A stretch of DNA of 41,683 nucleotides from Rhodothermus sp. (GCA_015487635.1 WFPM01000035.1:1-41683); one strand, 5' to 3'; numbered from the stretch's first letter, positions 17,734 through 25,725 are shown. Notes: generated from the sequence alone by a model not told the origin. Numbers and translations: made by a program.

Positions 17734-18858
17734 TCAGAGATTCACGGCCGTCCGGTGGCTTTCCAGCACAAACTGCCAGGCGTCCCGCAGTTCGGCTTCG
17801 CTTACATCGTCGGTCACGTAGGCTTCGCCCAGACGACGCAGCAGTACGAAGCGCAGCCGTCCGGCCCGCGCTTTTTTGTCCACCTGCATGGCTGCGCGCA
17901 GCGCCTTGAAGTCCAGCGTATCGGGCGATCCGGGCACCGGCAACCGCTGCAGCAGCGTGCGGATGCGGTCAACGGGCAACTCAGGGTGCCGCCGGTGTGA
18001 CAGCCAGAGGGCGGCCAGCATGCCCAGCGCGACGGCTTCGCCGTGCGTGAAATGCCCGTAGCCGGCCACGCGCTCAATGGCATGGCCGAACGTATGGCCA
18101 AAGTTCAGAATCGCCCGCAATCCGGCCTCGCGTTCATCCTGCATGACGACCCGGATCTTGACGGCGGCCGCCTGGCCGATCAGTCCCGGAAGTAGCGCCG
18201 CCTTGCGTTGCAGGACGTCCGTCCAGCGCTCCTCCAGCAGCGCAAACAGGGTCGGATCGCCGATCAGTGCATGCTTGACCACTTCAACCAGGCCACTGGT
18301 CCACTCGCGCTCAGGCAGTGTCTGCAGCAACGACGGATCGGCAAACACGAGCACCGGTTGGTGAAAGGCGCCGATCAGGTTCTTGCCACGGGCGTGGTTG
18401 ATGCCGGTCTTGCCGCCGATAGCGCTGTCGACCTGGGCGATCAACGTGGTGGGCACCTGCACGAGCGGCAATCCACGCAGCAGCGTAGCCGCAGCGAAGC
18501 CTGCCAGATCGCCGATCACGCCACCACCGAAGGCCAGCACGGGCGTTCGGCGGTCGATGCCCCAGCTCAGCGCCTCGTCATAGATGCGTTCCAGGTAAGG
18601 CAGCGCCTTGGTGGGCTCGCCCGGAGGGAGGATCAGCACGCGGGGCATCCAGCCCGCCGCCTCCAGCGTCGTCCGGAGCGGCTCCAGGTGCAGACGGGCT
18701 ACGTTTTCGTCGGTCACCAGCAACAGGCGGCCGCGGCGCAGCCCGACGCGTTCAAGCCACGCCGTAAGCACCGCCAGCGATTCGATCACGACCGGATAGC
18801 ACCGGTCGCCCGGAAGCTCTACGTAATGGACCACGACGACGGTTTGCGGGTTATCCAA
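17734..18858 (-). CDS. aroB: 3-dehydroquinate synthase
   Basis: It converts DAHP to 3-dehydroquinate, step two of the shikimate pathway, with NAD+ and a divalent metal. GGGVIGDLAGFAAATLLRG and VPTTLIAQVDSAIGGKTGIN form the NAD/substrate site, and LNFGHTFGHAIE holds metal-binding histidines. I placed the start at TTG 18858, which gives 374 residues and the expected N-terminus (VVVVHYVELPGDRCYPVVIE). The frame stays open to ATG 18984, but that would run into the divergent methyltransferase gene and add about 40 residues without family character. It is the first gene of the aroB-tamB-rnr group, with 56 bp to the divergent mnmM start, so both promoters must lie in that short gap. Confidence 0.94.
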   Translation of the reverse strand: MDNPQTVVVVHYVELPGDRCYPVVIESLAVLTAWLERVGLRRGRLLLVTDENVARLHLEPLRTTLEAAGWMPRVLILPPGEPTKALPYLERIYDEALSWGIDRRTPVLAFGGGVIGDLAGFAAATLLRGLPLVQVPTTLIAQVDSAIGGKTGINHARGKNLIGAFHQPVLVFADPSLLQTLPEREWTSGLVEVVKHALIGDPTLFALLEERWTDVLQRKAALLPGLIGQAAAVKIRVVMQDEREAGLRAILNFGHTFGHAIERVAGYGHFTHGEAVALGMLAALWLSHRRHPELPVDRIRTLLQRLPVPGSPDTLDFKALRAAMQVDKKARAGRLRFVLLRRLGEAYVTDDVSEAELRDAWQFVLESHRTAVNL

Positions 18859-18914
18859 TGCGTTCCGTTTAGAAAACCCACCAGCGGGGCGGCTGGTCCC
18901 GCAATTTAGCGTAA

Positions 18915-19523
18915 ATGCAGGGCAGTTCGACAGATCGGCCATTTTTTCTTGAAGGAACGGCGCTGGCACACCGGATCGTGGCATCCGTCCTGCAACCGGG
19001 CGAAGTGGCCGTCGATGCCACCGTAGGGAACGGACACGACACGCTGTTTCTGGCTCGGCAGGTGGGACCGCAGGGGCACGTGTATGGCTTCGACGTGCAG
19101 GAAGAAGCGCTGGCGCGGACGCGTCGGCGTCTGGAGGAGGCCGGGCTGCATGAACGCGTCACGCTGCTGCGGAGGGGACACGAATACATGACCGAATCGG
19201 TGCCGGCGACGTGGCACGGACGCATCGGGGCGGTCCTGTTCAACCTGGGCTATCTGCCGGGCGGAAGCGATCGCTCCTGCATCACGCGGCCGGAAACTAC
19301 GCTGCCCGCCCTTGACGCAGCGTTGCGTCTGCTTCGCCCCGGCGGCGTGCTGACCGTGGTGGCCTATCGAGGACACCCGGGCGGGGCCGAGGAGGCCGAA
19401 GCTGTACGGCAATGGGCCGAAACGCTCGATCCCGACCGATTCGTGGCTGCCCGTTATGCCTTCTGCAACCGCCGTCGACCGGCCCCGGAATTGTTCGTAG
19501 TAGTTCGGGGCACAGCGGGTTAA
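18915..19523 (+). CDS. mnmM: class I SAM-dependent methyltransferase, MnmM/YtqB type
   Basis: A 202-residue methyltransferase of the family once called rRNA methylase-like (YtqB). Members were later shown to methylate the wobble-uridine modification nm5s2U34 in tRNA. The SAM-binding motif I is VDATVGNGHDTLFLA (residues ~32-46), with the acidic motif II in VYGFDVQEEALARTR. FNLGYLPGGD followed by TRPETTLPALDAALRLLRPG is characteristic of this family. The C-terminal FCNRRRPAPELFVV also fits. It is cytoplasmic with no membrane segment. It is divergent from aroB, and its stop codon overlaps by 3 bp the stop of the convergent T9SS-cargo gene. The substrate assignment rests on family membership. Confidence 0.85.
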   Translation: MQGSSTDRPFFLEGTALAHRIVASVLQPGEVAVDATVGNGHDTLFLARQVGPQGHVYGFDVQEEALARTRRRLEEAGLHERVTLLRRGHEYMTESVPATWHGRIGAVLFNLGYLPGGSDRSCITRPETTLPALDAALRLLRPGGVLTVVAYRGHPGGAEEAEAVRQWAETLDPDRFVAARYAFCNRRRPAPELFVVVRGTAG

Positions 19524-20704
19524 CGCACCACGACCAGCCGGCGCGTCCATTGCTGCGGGCCGGCCTCGATCCGGAGCAGATACAGGCCGGCCGGCCAGGT
19601 ATGCGCGTCGATGGACACGGGGTGCGTGCCCGAAGGCAGCAGCCCGTCAAACGGCCGCGCCACTTCCTGGCCCAGCAGGTTGTAGATGCGCACGGAAACC
19701 GGCTGTGGCGACGGAAGCGTCAGCGTCAGTGTAGCCCGCGTGCGGATCGGGTTGGGGTAGGGACCGCGCAGGACCATCGTCGGCGCATTCGGAAGCGGCT
19801 CACCCGCTACCGGTCGAAGTGTCGAGACGCTGTAGTAGGCCCCACTCGGCACCTGGGCGATAACGGGCGGGAAGCTCTGGGAGACTGAGAGCGTGGTAGC
19901 GATTTCAGCCTGGACAATCTCGGCCGGATTGGCCTGCAACCAGTCTGCAGAGAGCCACATGTAGCTGATAAAAATGTCCAGCGGCTGGTTGAAGCCGGTC
20001 ACGCCGCTGACGCGCACTGTACGCTTCACCCGCAACGTCTGCCGTGAGCCAGCGGGCGTGATCAGCGTCCCGTAGCCGTCCACCGTCCAGAAAATCTGCA
20101 GCGTGGCATTCTGCAGCAGGTCCCGGTATTGTTCGTAGGTTGCGATGGCCGTGCTGTCGCCGGTAAGGGCGGTCAGAAATTGCGCAATCACCTCCAGATT
20201 GGAAGAGGGCGATGAGGGCCACTGCCAGCTCGTCTCGTAAGTCAGCGGAAACTTCAGCCAGGGAAACGGCTCGGGCAAGACCAGCGTCGAGTCACCGGCG
20301 GCCAGGCCGTAGTAGTAGTTGCCGTCGTCCTGAAGCAGGCTCCCGTAGATGTAGGCGCCGAGCAGCACGGCATGATCCGCGTCGGTGAACACGTCGGCCC
20401 CCGGTAGGGTCCGCTCGTAGGGAAGGTAGGGCACCGAAGACGTAACCGGTGTCTGGAAGTTTAACCCCGTGAAATCCCAGGTCTGCGAAGGCCCGCTTTT
20501 ATCAATTAAAGCCTGTAGGGCCTGGCGCGTCTGGGCCTGCTCGTCCTGCGTGTCGCCAAAATCGACATTGTAGCTGGTGCTGCTGTAGGCTTTTCCGATC
20601 AGCACCTGGTAATTATCCGCATTCAGCGTAAACGGCTGCTGAGCCTGCGACGCCAGCGCCGTCGCAACGGCGAGCATCGCGCTCAGCAAAAAGCTGCGAC
20701 GCAT
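19520..20704 (-). CDS. secreted protein with T9SS type A C-terminal sorting domain
   Basis: A 394-residue exported protein of unknown function. Residues 1-21 are a clean signal peptide ending in ASQAQ. The central part (~25-310) is rich in Thr, Gln and aromatics and resembles Bacteroidota surface proteins, but I recognise no catalytic motif. The last ~80 residues are a typical type IX secretion sorting domain: GPYPNPIRTRATLTLTLPS, VRIYNLLGQEVARPFDG, GLYLLRIEAG and a terminal RRLVVVR. Such domains direct proteins through the T9SS to the outside and are usually cleaved. The gene stands alone. On its upstream side TATATTTA is a weak -7 match, divergent from the NRDE gene. Confidence 0.88.
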   Translation of the reverse strand: MRRSFLLSAMLAVATALASQAQQPFTLNADNYQVLIGKAYSSTSYNVDFGDTQDEQAQTRQALQALIDKSGPSQTWDFTGLNFQTPVTSSVPYLPYERTLPGADVFTDADHAVLLGAYIYGSLLQDDGNYYYGLAAGDSTLVLPEPFPWLKFPLTYETSWQWPSSPSSNLEVIAQFLTALTGDSTAIATYEQYRDLLQNATLQIFWTVDGYGTLITPAGSRQTLRVKRTVRVSGVTGFNQPLDIFISYMWLSADWLQANPAEIVQAEIATTLSVSQSFPPVIAQVPSGAYYSVSTLRPVAGEPLPNAPTMVLRGPYPNPIRTRATLTLTLPSPQPVSVRIYNLLGQEVARPFDGLLPSGTHPVSIDAHTWPAGLYLLRIEAGPQQWTRRLVVVR

Positions 20705-20729
20705 AGCTGTTTCGAGAATCGCTTGTTGT

Positions 20730-20737
20730 TATGTTTG
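20730..20737 (+). promoter_or_regulatory. candidate -7 promoter box for the NRDE gene
   Basis: TATGTTTG matches the Bacteroidota -7 consensus TAnnTTTG exactly and lies 39 bp before the ATG at 20777. A clear TTG -33 element at the ideal 19-21 bp spacing is not seen; TGTTTC at 20709-20714 is the nearest weak match. Confidence 0.45.
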
Positions 20738-20776
20738 CGCTAAATATACATCGGCTTACCTAAACAAAAAAGTACA

Positions 20777-21547
20777 ATGTGCCTGGTACTCTGGGCTTAT
20801 CAACAGCATCCGAAGTATCGGTTGGTGCTGGCTGCCAATCGGGACGAGTTCTACGCACGGCCGTCGGCGCCCGCACATCGGTGGCCGGAGGCGCCCGAAG
20901 TGCTGGCCGGCCGCGACCTGGAAGCGTGGGGAACCTGGCTGGGCGTTTCTGAACGGGGACGCCTGGCACTGGTGACGAACTATCGGGAGCCGGATCGCCG
21001 GGCGGCCGGTCGGCGCTCGCGCGGGTTGCTGACGCGCGATTTTCTGCTGAGCAGCGAGCCGCCCGGCGCCTATCTTGAACGCGTGCTGGCCGAGGGGAAT
21101 GCCTACAACGGCTTTAACCTGCTCGTGGGCGATACCGAGACGCTGGCGTACGGATCAAATCGGAAGGATGGGGTCGAGGTGCTGGCGCCCGGCCTCTATG
21201 GCCTGAGCAACCATCTGCTGGGTACCCGCTGGCCCAAGGTGTATCGCGGACTGGAGCATTTCGAACAACTTTTGCAGATCGATGCGATCGATCCGGAGGC
21301 GCTGCTGGCGCTGCTGGCCGATCGCACGCCGGCCCCGGATGAAACGCTGCCGCAGACCGGTCTGGGATACGAGTGGGAACGCCGGCTGTCTGCCATCTTT
21401 GTGGTAACCTCCCTGTATGGCACGCGCAGCTCGACCGTACTACTCTGGGCATGGGACGGTACGCTGACCTTTGCCGAGCGCACCTATGGGCCGGGCGGCC
21501 GTTCGCTCGAGACTCGCTGCTACCAGTTGAAATGCCCGGCATCTTGA
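20777..21547 (+). CDS. NRDE (TANGO2-like) family protein
   Basis: A 256-residue protein of the NRDE/TANGO2 family. After the initiator Met the second residue is Cys, as expected for an N-terminal-nucleophile fold. The name-giving motif is in LVLAANRDEFYARP (residues 16-29), followed by WGTWLGVSERGRLALVTNYR. VYNGFNLLVG-like and GLYGLSNHLLGTRWPKV segments, and FVVTSLYGTRSSTVLLW near the end, are also family marks. Human TANGO2 is linked to heme/lipid handling and mitochondrial disease, but the bacterial role is unknown. It is cytoplasmic with no signal. It appears to have its own promoter (20730-20737). Confidence 0.88.
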   Translation: MCLVLWAYQQHPKYRLVLAANRDEFYARPSAPAHRWPEAPEVLAGRDLEAWGTWLGVSERGRLALVTNYREPDRRAAGRRSRGLLTRDFLLSSEPPGAYLERVLAEGNAYNGFNLLVGDTETLAYGSNRKDGVEVLAPGLYGLSNHLLGTRWPKVYRGLEHFEQLLQIDAIDPEALLALLADRTPAPDETLPQTGLGYEWERRLSAIFVVTSLYGTRSSTVLLWAWDGTLTFAERTYGPGGRSLETRCYQLKCPAS

Positions 21548-21584
21548 GCAACGGACCACCAGGCAAAACAAAACCGCGCCTTCG

Positions 21585-21604
21585 TTGCATGAACGATCAT
21601 GCAA
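21585..21604. repeat. inverted repeat upstream of sixA
   Basis: TTGCATGA (21585-21592) pairs perfectly with TCATGCAA (21597-21604) across the 4-base spacer ACGA. It lies between the NRDE gene stop and sixA, about 75 bp before the sixA ATG. No T-run follows on the plus strand, so an operator is more likely than a terminator; the factor is unknown. Confidence 0.4.
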
Positions 21605-21679
21605 TGCCCGGAATACGATTGTTTTTCAGTTTCGGTAGATCCGAATACGCAGGATTTGCGCACCATAAATGATTGCACT

Positions 21680-22168
21680 ATGCGACTCTGCTTGTTGCGT
21701 CATGCCGAAGCGCATCCGGCCGTGCCCGGCCAGCCCGACGCCGAGCGTTCGCTCACCGAAGTCGGTCAGCAGGTGGCCCGTCAGATGGGAGAGGCGCTGC
21801 GACGCATCCGACTGGCACCGGGCGCCATCTACACCAGCCCGTACCGTCGCGCGGTGCAGACGGCCCAGGCCGTGGCCGAAGCGCTGGGCGTGCCTGTCGT
21901 CGAAGACCGGCTGCTGGCCCCGGGGTGCGGACCGGCCGACTTGGAAACGCTTATCCAGGCCTACGCGCCGGGCGAAACCGTGCTTGTCGTGGGCCATCAG
22001 CCCGACTTCGGCGAGCTGGTGCGCTGGCTGACCGGCGCTGCCATCCGGCTGCCGGCCGGTGGCCTGGCTGTCGTCGAGACGCCGGCACTTCGGGAACGGG
22101 CCGGGACGCTCCACGGCCTGTATGATCCGGACTGGCTGGCGGCTGTCATGACAGGTGAGGCCGATTAA
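21680..22168 (+). CDS. sixA: histidine phosphatase, SixA family
   Basis: A 162-residue phosphohistidine phosphatase-type enzyme of the histidine phosphatase superfamily. LLRHAEAHP at residues 5-13 holds the catalytic R7-H8 pair, YTSPYRRAVQTAQAVAEALG contains the second arginine region, and VLVVGHQPDF holds the second histidine H106. The length matches E. coli SixA (161). In E. coli SixA acts on phosphohistidine of the nitrogen PTS or ArcB; the target here is unknown. ATG 21680 gives the expected MRLCLLRH start; an in-frame start at 21599 would add 27 non-conserved residues. It is followed by 119 bp before nirK. Confidence 0.88.
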   Translation: MRLCLLRHAEAHPAVPGQPDAERSLTEVGQQVARQMGEALRRIRLAPGAIYTSPYRRAVQTAQAVAEALGVPVVEDRLLAPGCGPADLETLIQAYAPGETVLVVGHQPDFGELVRWLTGAAIRLPAGGLAVVETPALRERAGTLHGLYDPDWLAAVMTGEAD

Positions 22169-22250
22169 CAAACGTTTCGCCGGACCTTGGCCGGCATTTC
22201 ACCGGGTCTCCTTTCTGATTTTATTTGGATAAAGTACTATTTAGTCAAAA

Positions 22251-22269
22251 TTGGTGTTGTCACCAACAA
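22251..22269. promoter_or_regulatory. inverted repeat in the nirK leader, candidate operator
   Basis: TTGGTG (22251-22256) and CACCAA (22261-22266) are a perfect inverted repeat with a 4-base spacer. Offset by six bases, TTGT-N5-ACAA (22257-22269) forms a second symmetric site. It lies 20-37 bp before the nirK ATG. The position and the TTG..CAA form would suit a Crp/Fnr-type or NO-responsive factor, but the canonical TTGAT-N4-ATCAA is not present. Confidence 0.4.
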
Positions 22270-22287
22270 CCAAACCTGCAACGTGCT

Positions 22288-23355
22288 ATGAAAGCCAGTT
22301 CGCGTCGTGACTTTCTGAAAGGCTTGGGTGTGGCCGCCGCCGGTGGATTGATCACTTCGTCGGGGCTGTCGCTGGAAGCCGAAGGCCGCAGTCGTTCCGG
22401 TCGGATTGTTACGGGGCCCATGGGGCGTCGCGTCGAGCGCGTGGCCGCCGATCCCGCCGACATTCCGCCACCGATCCATCGGGACTGGCCCATCACGCAC
22501 GACATCACGCTGCGCGTCGAGGAGGTCGTGGCCGAAATCGAACCGGGCGTGACCTTCAACTTCATGACCTATAACGGGCAGATTCCCGGCCCCATGATCC
22601 GTGTGCGGCAGGGCGATGTGGTCAACCTGACCATCGAGAATCCATCGTCGAACCGCCTGCCGCACAACGTGGATTTCCACGCCGTTTACGGTCCGGGAGG
22701 TGGGGCCGCGCATACGCTGGTGGCGCCCGGTCAGTCGAAGACGATCCGTTTCCGCTGCCTCTATCCGGGCGCTTTCGTGTACCACTGTGCCGTGCCCGAT
22801 CTGGACTACCACATCGCCAGCGGCATGTTCGGGATGATTCTCGTCGAGCCACCGGAGGGGTTGCCGCCGGTGGATCGGGAGTTCTACCTGGGCCAGCATG
22901 AGCTCTACACCGACAAGCAGCCGGGCGAGCCGGGGCATCACAACTTTGATTTCGAGAAACTCTTCGAAGAGAAACCCACCTACGTGCTCTTCAACGGTGC
23001 CAAGTACGGCCTGACGGCCGATCGCTACGGCGCCATGAAGGCGAAGGTGGGCGAGACGGTGCGGATTTTCCTGGCGGTCGGTGGCCCGAATGTGACGAGC
23101 AACTTCCACCCGATCGGCAATGTGCTCTCCTATGTCTGGCGGGAGGGAGCGATTCTGAACAACCCCGAACGCAACGCCCAGACCGTGGCTGTCCCGCCGG
23201 GAAGTTGTGGCATCTTTCACATGCGACTGCCGGTGCCCGGTCCGGTTAAGCTCGTCGACCACGCGCTCACGCGCGTGGCGCGCAAGGGGCTGCTGGCCGT
23301 GCTGGAGGTGGAAGGGCCCGAGCAGCCGGACATCTACAACCCCAATCCTGCCTGA
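22288..23355 (+). CDS. nirK: copper-containing nitrite reductase (NO-forming)
   Basis: A periplasmic two-cupredoxin-domain enzyme that reduces nitrite to NO. It starts with a Tat signal (SRRDFLKG at residues 5-12, then a hydrophobic stretch). All ligands are visible. Type 1 Cu: H126, C167, H175, M180. Type 2 Cu: H131, H166 and H325. Catalytic D129 and H274 (with I276) are also kept. The motifs are LPHNVDFHAVYGPGGG, GAFVYHCAVPDLDYHIASGM and SNFHPIGN. At 355 residues it is of normal length without an extra cytochrome or cupredoxin domain. ATG 22288 gives the Tat start; an in-frame TTG at 22225 adds a non-signal extension and is rejected. A cupredoxin gene follows after 26 bp and is the likely electron donor. 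Confidence 0.93.
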   Translation: MKASSRRDFLKGLGVAAAGGLITSSGLSLEAEGRSRSGRIVTGPMGRRVERVAADPADIPPPIHRDWPITHDITLRVEEVVAEIEPGVTFNFMTYNGQIPGPMIRVRQGDVVNLTIENPSSNRLPHNVDFHAVYGPGGGAAHTLVAPGQSKTIRFRCLYPGAFVYHCAVPDLDYHIASGMFGMILVEPPEGLPPVDREFYLGQHELYTDKQPGEPGHHNFDFEKLFEEKPTYVLFNGAKYGLTADRYGAMKAKVGETVRIFLAVGGPNVTSNFHPIGNVLSYVWREGAILNNPERNAQTVAVPPGSCGIFHMRLPVPGPVKLVDHALTRVARKGLLAVLEVEGPEQPDIYNPNPA

Positions 23356-23381
23356 CCCCTGGAACTAAGGAGGAAGCAACC

Positions 23382-23825
23382 ATGATGCGTCGTAGCCTGT
23401 TATTGCTGGGCCTGGTGCTGGTGGCTCTTCGGGCTCAGGCCGAGCCGGTCAGAGAAATCGTGATCGAGCCGGTTGGCGACGAGCTGAAGTTCAAGGTGAC
23501 CGAGTTCACGGTCGCGCCGGGCGAGACCGTGCGGCTCATCTTCAAGAACACGGCGAAGGTGATGCCGCACAACGTGGTCGTGCTGAACACCGACAGCCCG
23601 AGCGTTGTGAACCGGGTAGGCACGGCCGCCATCTCGGCCCCGGACTACGTGCCGGACGATCCGGCCATCCTGGCCTACACGAAGGTGGCCCAGCCCGGTG
23701 AGACCGTGGAGGTAACCTTCAAGGCGCCCGACAAACCCGGTCGCTACCGTTACATCTGCACCTTCCCCGGACACTACACCCTGATGCAGGGCGTGATGGT
23801 CGTCTCCGGAAAGGCAACCAGTTGA
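23382..23825 (+). CDS. azurin/plastocyanin-like cupredoxin
   Basis: A 147-residue exported blue-copper protein. Residues 1-20 form a signal peptide (LLLLGLVLVALRAQA). The type 1 copper ligands are H63 (VMPHNVVVL), C126 (YICTFPG), H131 (GHYTLM) and M135, spaced C-x4-H-x3-M as in azurin/auracyanin-like proteins. It follows nirK by 26 bp with a strong ribosome site (AAGGAGGAAG) before a double ATG (23382/23385). The context makes it the probable electron carrier to nitrite reductase. A rho-independent terminator follows. Confidence 0.92.
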   Translation: MMRRSLLLLGLVLVALRAQAEPVREIVIEPVGDELKFKVTEFTVAPGETVRLIFKNTAKVMPHNVVVLNTDSPSVVNRVGTAAISAPDYVPDDPAILAYTKVAQPGETVEVTFKAPDKPGRYRYICTFPGHYTLMQGVMVVSGKATS

Positions 23826-23859
23826 TGGGGGAGGTGCACGCCTGAGCGATCAGGCGGGA

Positions 23860-23893
23860 GGGCGGGCGCTTTGGCGTCCGCCCTTTTTCTTTT
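23860..23893 (+). terminator. rho-independent terminator after nirK-cupredoxin
   Basis: GGGCGGGCGC (23860-23869) pairs with GCGTCCGCCC (23874-23883), with one G-U pair and a TTTG loop. TTTTTCTTTTT follows. It ends the nirK operon 35 bp after the cupredoxin stop. Confidence 0.9.
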
Positions 23894-23980
23894 TGCTGTA
23901 AGGAGCACAAGCCGCCGCCAATGGGAAACGCCGGACAAACGCGGGCATATCAGGAATAACCAGGGGCAAAAGCACAGGCC

Positions 23981-24556
23981 ATGGCCGAGCCGGTTACACG
24001 CTATCGGTTCACGGTAGAGGAGTTTCACCGGATGGGTGAGGTGGGTATTTTTCGGGAGGATGATCGTCTGGAGTTGATCGAAGGCGAACTGGTCCGAATG
24101 AGTCCTGTCGGAAGCCGTCACGCCGCCTGTGTCAAGCGGCTGGTCGATCTTTTCCTGCCGCTGCAGGCCAGCCGCAGGGTATTGCTCGGCGTTCAGGATC
24201 CCGTGCGTCTGGATGATCGGACGGAGGTGTATCCGGACGTGTCGTTGTTGCGGTGGCGGGCGGACTACTATGCGTCGGGGCATCCGGGCCCGGAGGCGGT
24301 GTTGCTGGTGGTGGAGGTATCGGAGACATCGCTGGCTTACGATCGTGAGGTGAAGGTGCCGCTTTATGCGCGGGCGGGGGTGCCGGAGGTGTGGGTGGTA
24401 GATGTGGAGGGGCAGGCGTTGTGGGTGCACCGGAGGCTGGCGAGGGAAGCGTACCGGGAGGTTGGGCACCTGGAGGTCGGGGAGGAAGTGGCGCCACAGG
24501 CGTTTCCAGAGCATCGGCTGCGGGTACAGGACATCCTGGGGATTTCAGGAAAATGA
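23981..24556 (+). CDS. Uma2-family (DUF820) putative restriction endonuclease-fold protein
   Basis: A 191-residue protein of the Uma2 family, a PD-(D/E)xK nuclease-fold group that is abundant in thermophiles and cyanobacteria and whose role is unclear. TRYRFTVEEFHRMGEVGIF and DRLELIEGELVRMSPVGSRH are the N-terminal family marks. The nuclease-like core is seen in EVYPDVSLLRW, LLVVEVSETSLAYDREVK (E-x-S/K region) and LYARAGVPEVWVVDVEG. The second half uses many GTG/GGT/TTG codons and is more G-rich than the neighbours, which may reflect transfer. The last three residues before the stop come from the junction with a decayed second copy (24541-24612), so the natural C-terminus may have been changed. 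The gene stands alone. Confidence 0.87.
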   Translation: MAEPVTRYRFTVEEFHRMGEVGIFREDDRLELIEGELVRMSPVGSRHAACVKRLVDLFLPLQASRRVLLGVQDPVRLDDRTEVYPDVSLLRWRADYYASGHPGPEAVLLVVEVSETSLAYDREVKVPLYARAGVPEVWVVDVEGQALWVHRRLAREAYREVGHLEVGEEVAPQAFPEHRLRVQDILGISGK

Positions 24557-24612
24557 TCGCCTGGAACGGATCGCAGGCGAGCCGGTCAGGATGAGCCCGG
24601 TCGAATGTTTCA
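24541..24612 (+). pseudogene. remnant of a second Uma2 gene (N-terminal fragment)
   Basis: Read in a frame shifted from the intact Uma2 gene, this stretch gives FQENDRLERIAGEPVRMSPV. This closely matches FREDDRLELIEGELVRMSPV from residues ~24-43 of the intact protein, and the DNA agrees at most positions. Nothing before or after it in the fragment matches. It abuts and partly forms the 3' end of the intact gene, so it looks like the scar of a tandem duplication followed by deletion. It is too short to be functional. Confidence 0.65.
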
Positions 24613-24636
24613 GGGCCAGTGTTGCAGCGATTCCGG

Positions 24637-25725
24637 CTATTTAACGGCCACGGCGGCGCTGGTGGGACCTGTAAGCGGCATGACGTACGTTTCGCGAAAG
24701 CCCAGGTGGCGGGCCCAACGGTCGAAGTCGGCGCCGGTGTAGTCGAACCCGTCGCCCAGCTCGATTAACATGTTCAGCGACATGAGCAGGCCGAAGGCAT
24801 TTTCCCGGCGCTCGTCGTCAATGATGTTCTCGATGGCTATCAGTACTCCGCCTTCCGGAAGTGCCCGGTATGCCTTGTCCATCAAAAGCAGTTTGCGGTC
24901 CAGATTCCAGTCGTGCAGGATGTTGCCCATCGTGATCACATCCGCTTCAGGAAAATCGTCTTCAAAGAAATCACCGCTCAGCACGGTGATGTGCTCGGTC
25001 AGGCCATGTCGGGCGATGTTTTCCCGGGCAATGGGGGCCACCGCCGGTAGGTCGAACGTATAGCAGGCCAGGTACGGATGTCGGCGGGCCACTTCGATGC
25101 AGAGCGATCCGCTAGCGCCGCCCATGTCGCACAGCGTACGGTACGGGGAGAAATCGAACCGTTCCGCCAGCGCAATGAAATTGACGCGCTGGACACTGCT
25201 CATGGCCTCGATAAACTGCCGGAGCTTTTCTGGATCGCTGTAGAGCGTTTCAAACAGGTCCCCGTTTGTCTCGCTCTGCGCTTGACCGGTCTGCAACGCG
25301 GTTTCCAGGTGGCTCCAGGCCTCGTATAGCCGATCGTTGGCCATCTCCAGAATGCCTCCCAGATAGGCCGGACTGGACCGGTCTAGGAAATGGGCGGTTT
25401 CCGCCGTGTTGCGGTAACGGGCCCGTGGACCGGTACCATCGCGTTCGAGCAGATGCAGCGCAACGAGAGCATCCAGAAAGTCCCAGATGGCCCGTTCATG
25501 CAGCCCCAGTCGTCGGCCGATTTCGTGGCCGGTCAACGCCTGGTCGTGCAGTGTTGAGAACAGATCAAGTTTGATGGCTGCCAGCAGTGTTTTCGAAGCC
25601 CAGAATCCCATGCCAACCTGCATGATGTGCGCCGGGGTAGGTGCCGATGCTATGATGGCCTCCGATATTGGTAGGCACGCGTTTATGCCCGTGGATGGAA
25701 GAAATCGCCTGTCCAGCAAAGCCAT
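24637..25725 (-). CDS. SAM-dependent O-methyltransferase (plant OMT/ASMT-like)
   Basis: A 362-residue small-molecule methyltransferase with the two-domain build of the acetylserotonin/hydroxyindole O-methyltransferase family. Residues ~35-110 are a winged-helix dimerisation domain (LLAAIKLDLFSTL, LTGHEIGRRLGLHERAIWDF, LVALHLLERDG). The catalytic domain has motif I in LCDMGGASGSLCIEVARRHP (~205-224), CYTFDLP and ITMGNILHDWN, in which the His of HDW is the usual catalytic base. GGVLIAIENIIDDER follows. The substrate is not evident; pigments, quinones or secondary metabolites are options. No partner biosynthetic genes are adjacent. The first 30 residues before HIMQVGMGFWASK are poorly conserved, so an internal start is possible. 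Confidence 0.88.
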   Translation of the reverse strand: MALLDRRFLPSTGINACLPISEAIIASAPTPAHIMQVGMGFWASKTLLAAIKLDLFSTLHDQALTGHEIGRRLGLHERAIWDFLDALVALHLLERDGTGPRARYRNTAETAHFLDRSSPAYLGGILEMANDRLYEAWSHLETALQTGQAQSETNGDLFETLYSDPEKLRQFIEAMSSVQRVNFIALAERFDFSPYRTLCDMGGASGSLCIEVARRHPYLACYTFDLPAVAPIARENIARHGLTEHITVLSGDFFEDDFPEADVITMGNILHDWNLDRKLLLMDKAYRALPEGGVLIAIENIIDDERRENAFGLLMSLNMLIELGDGFDYTGADFDRWARHLGFRETYVMPLTGPTSAAVAVK

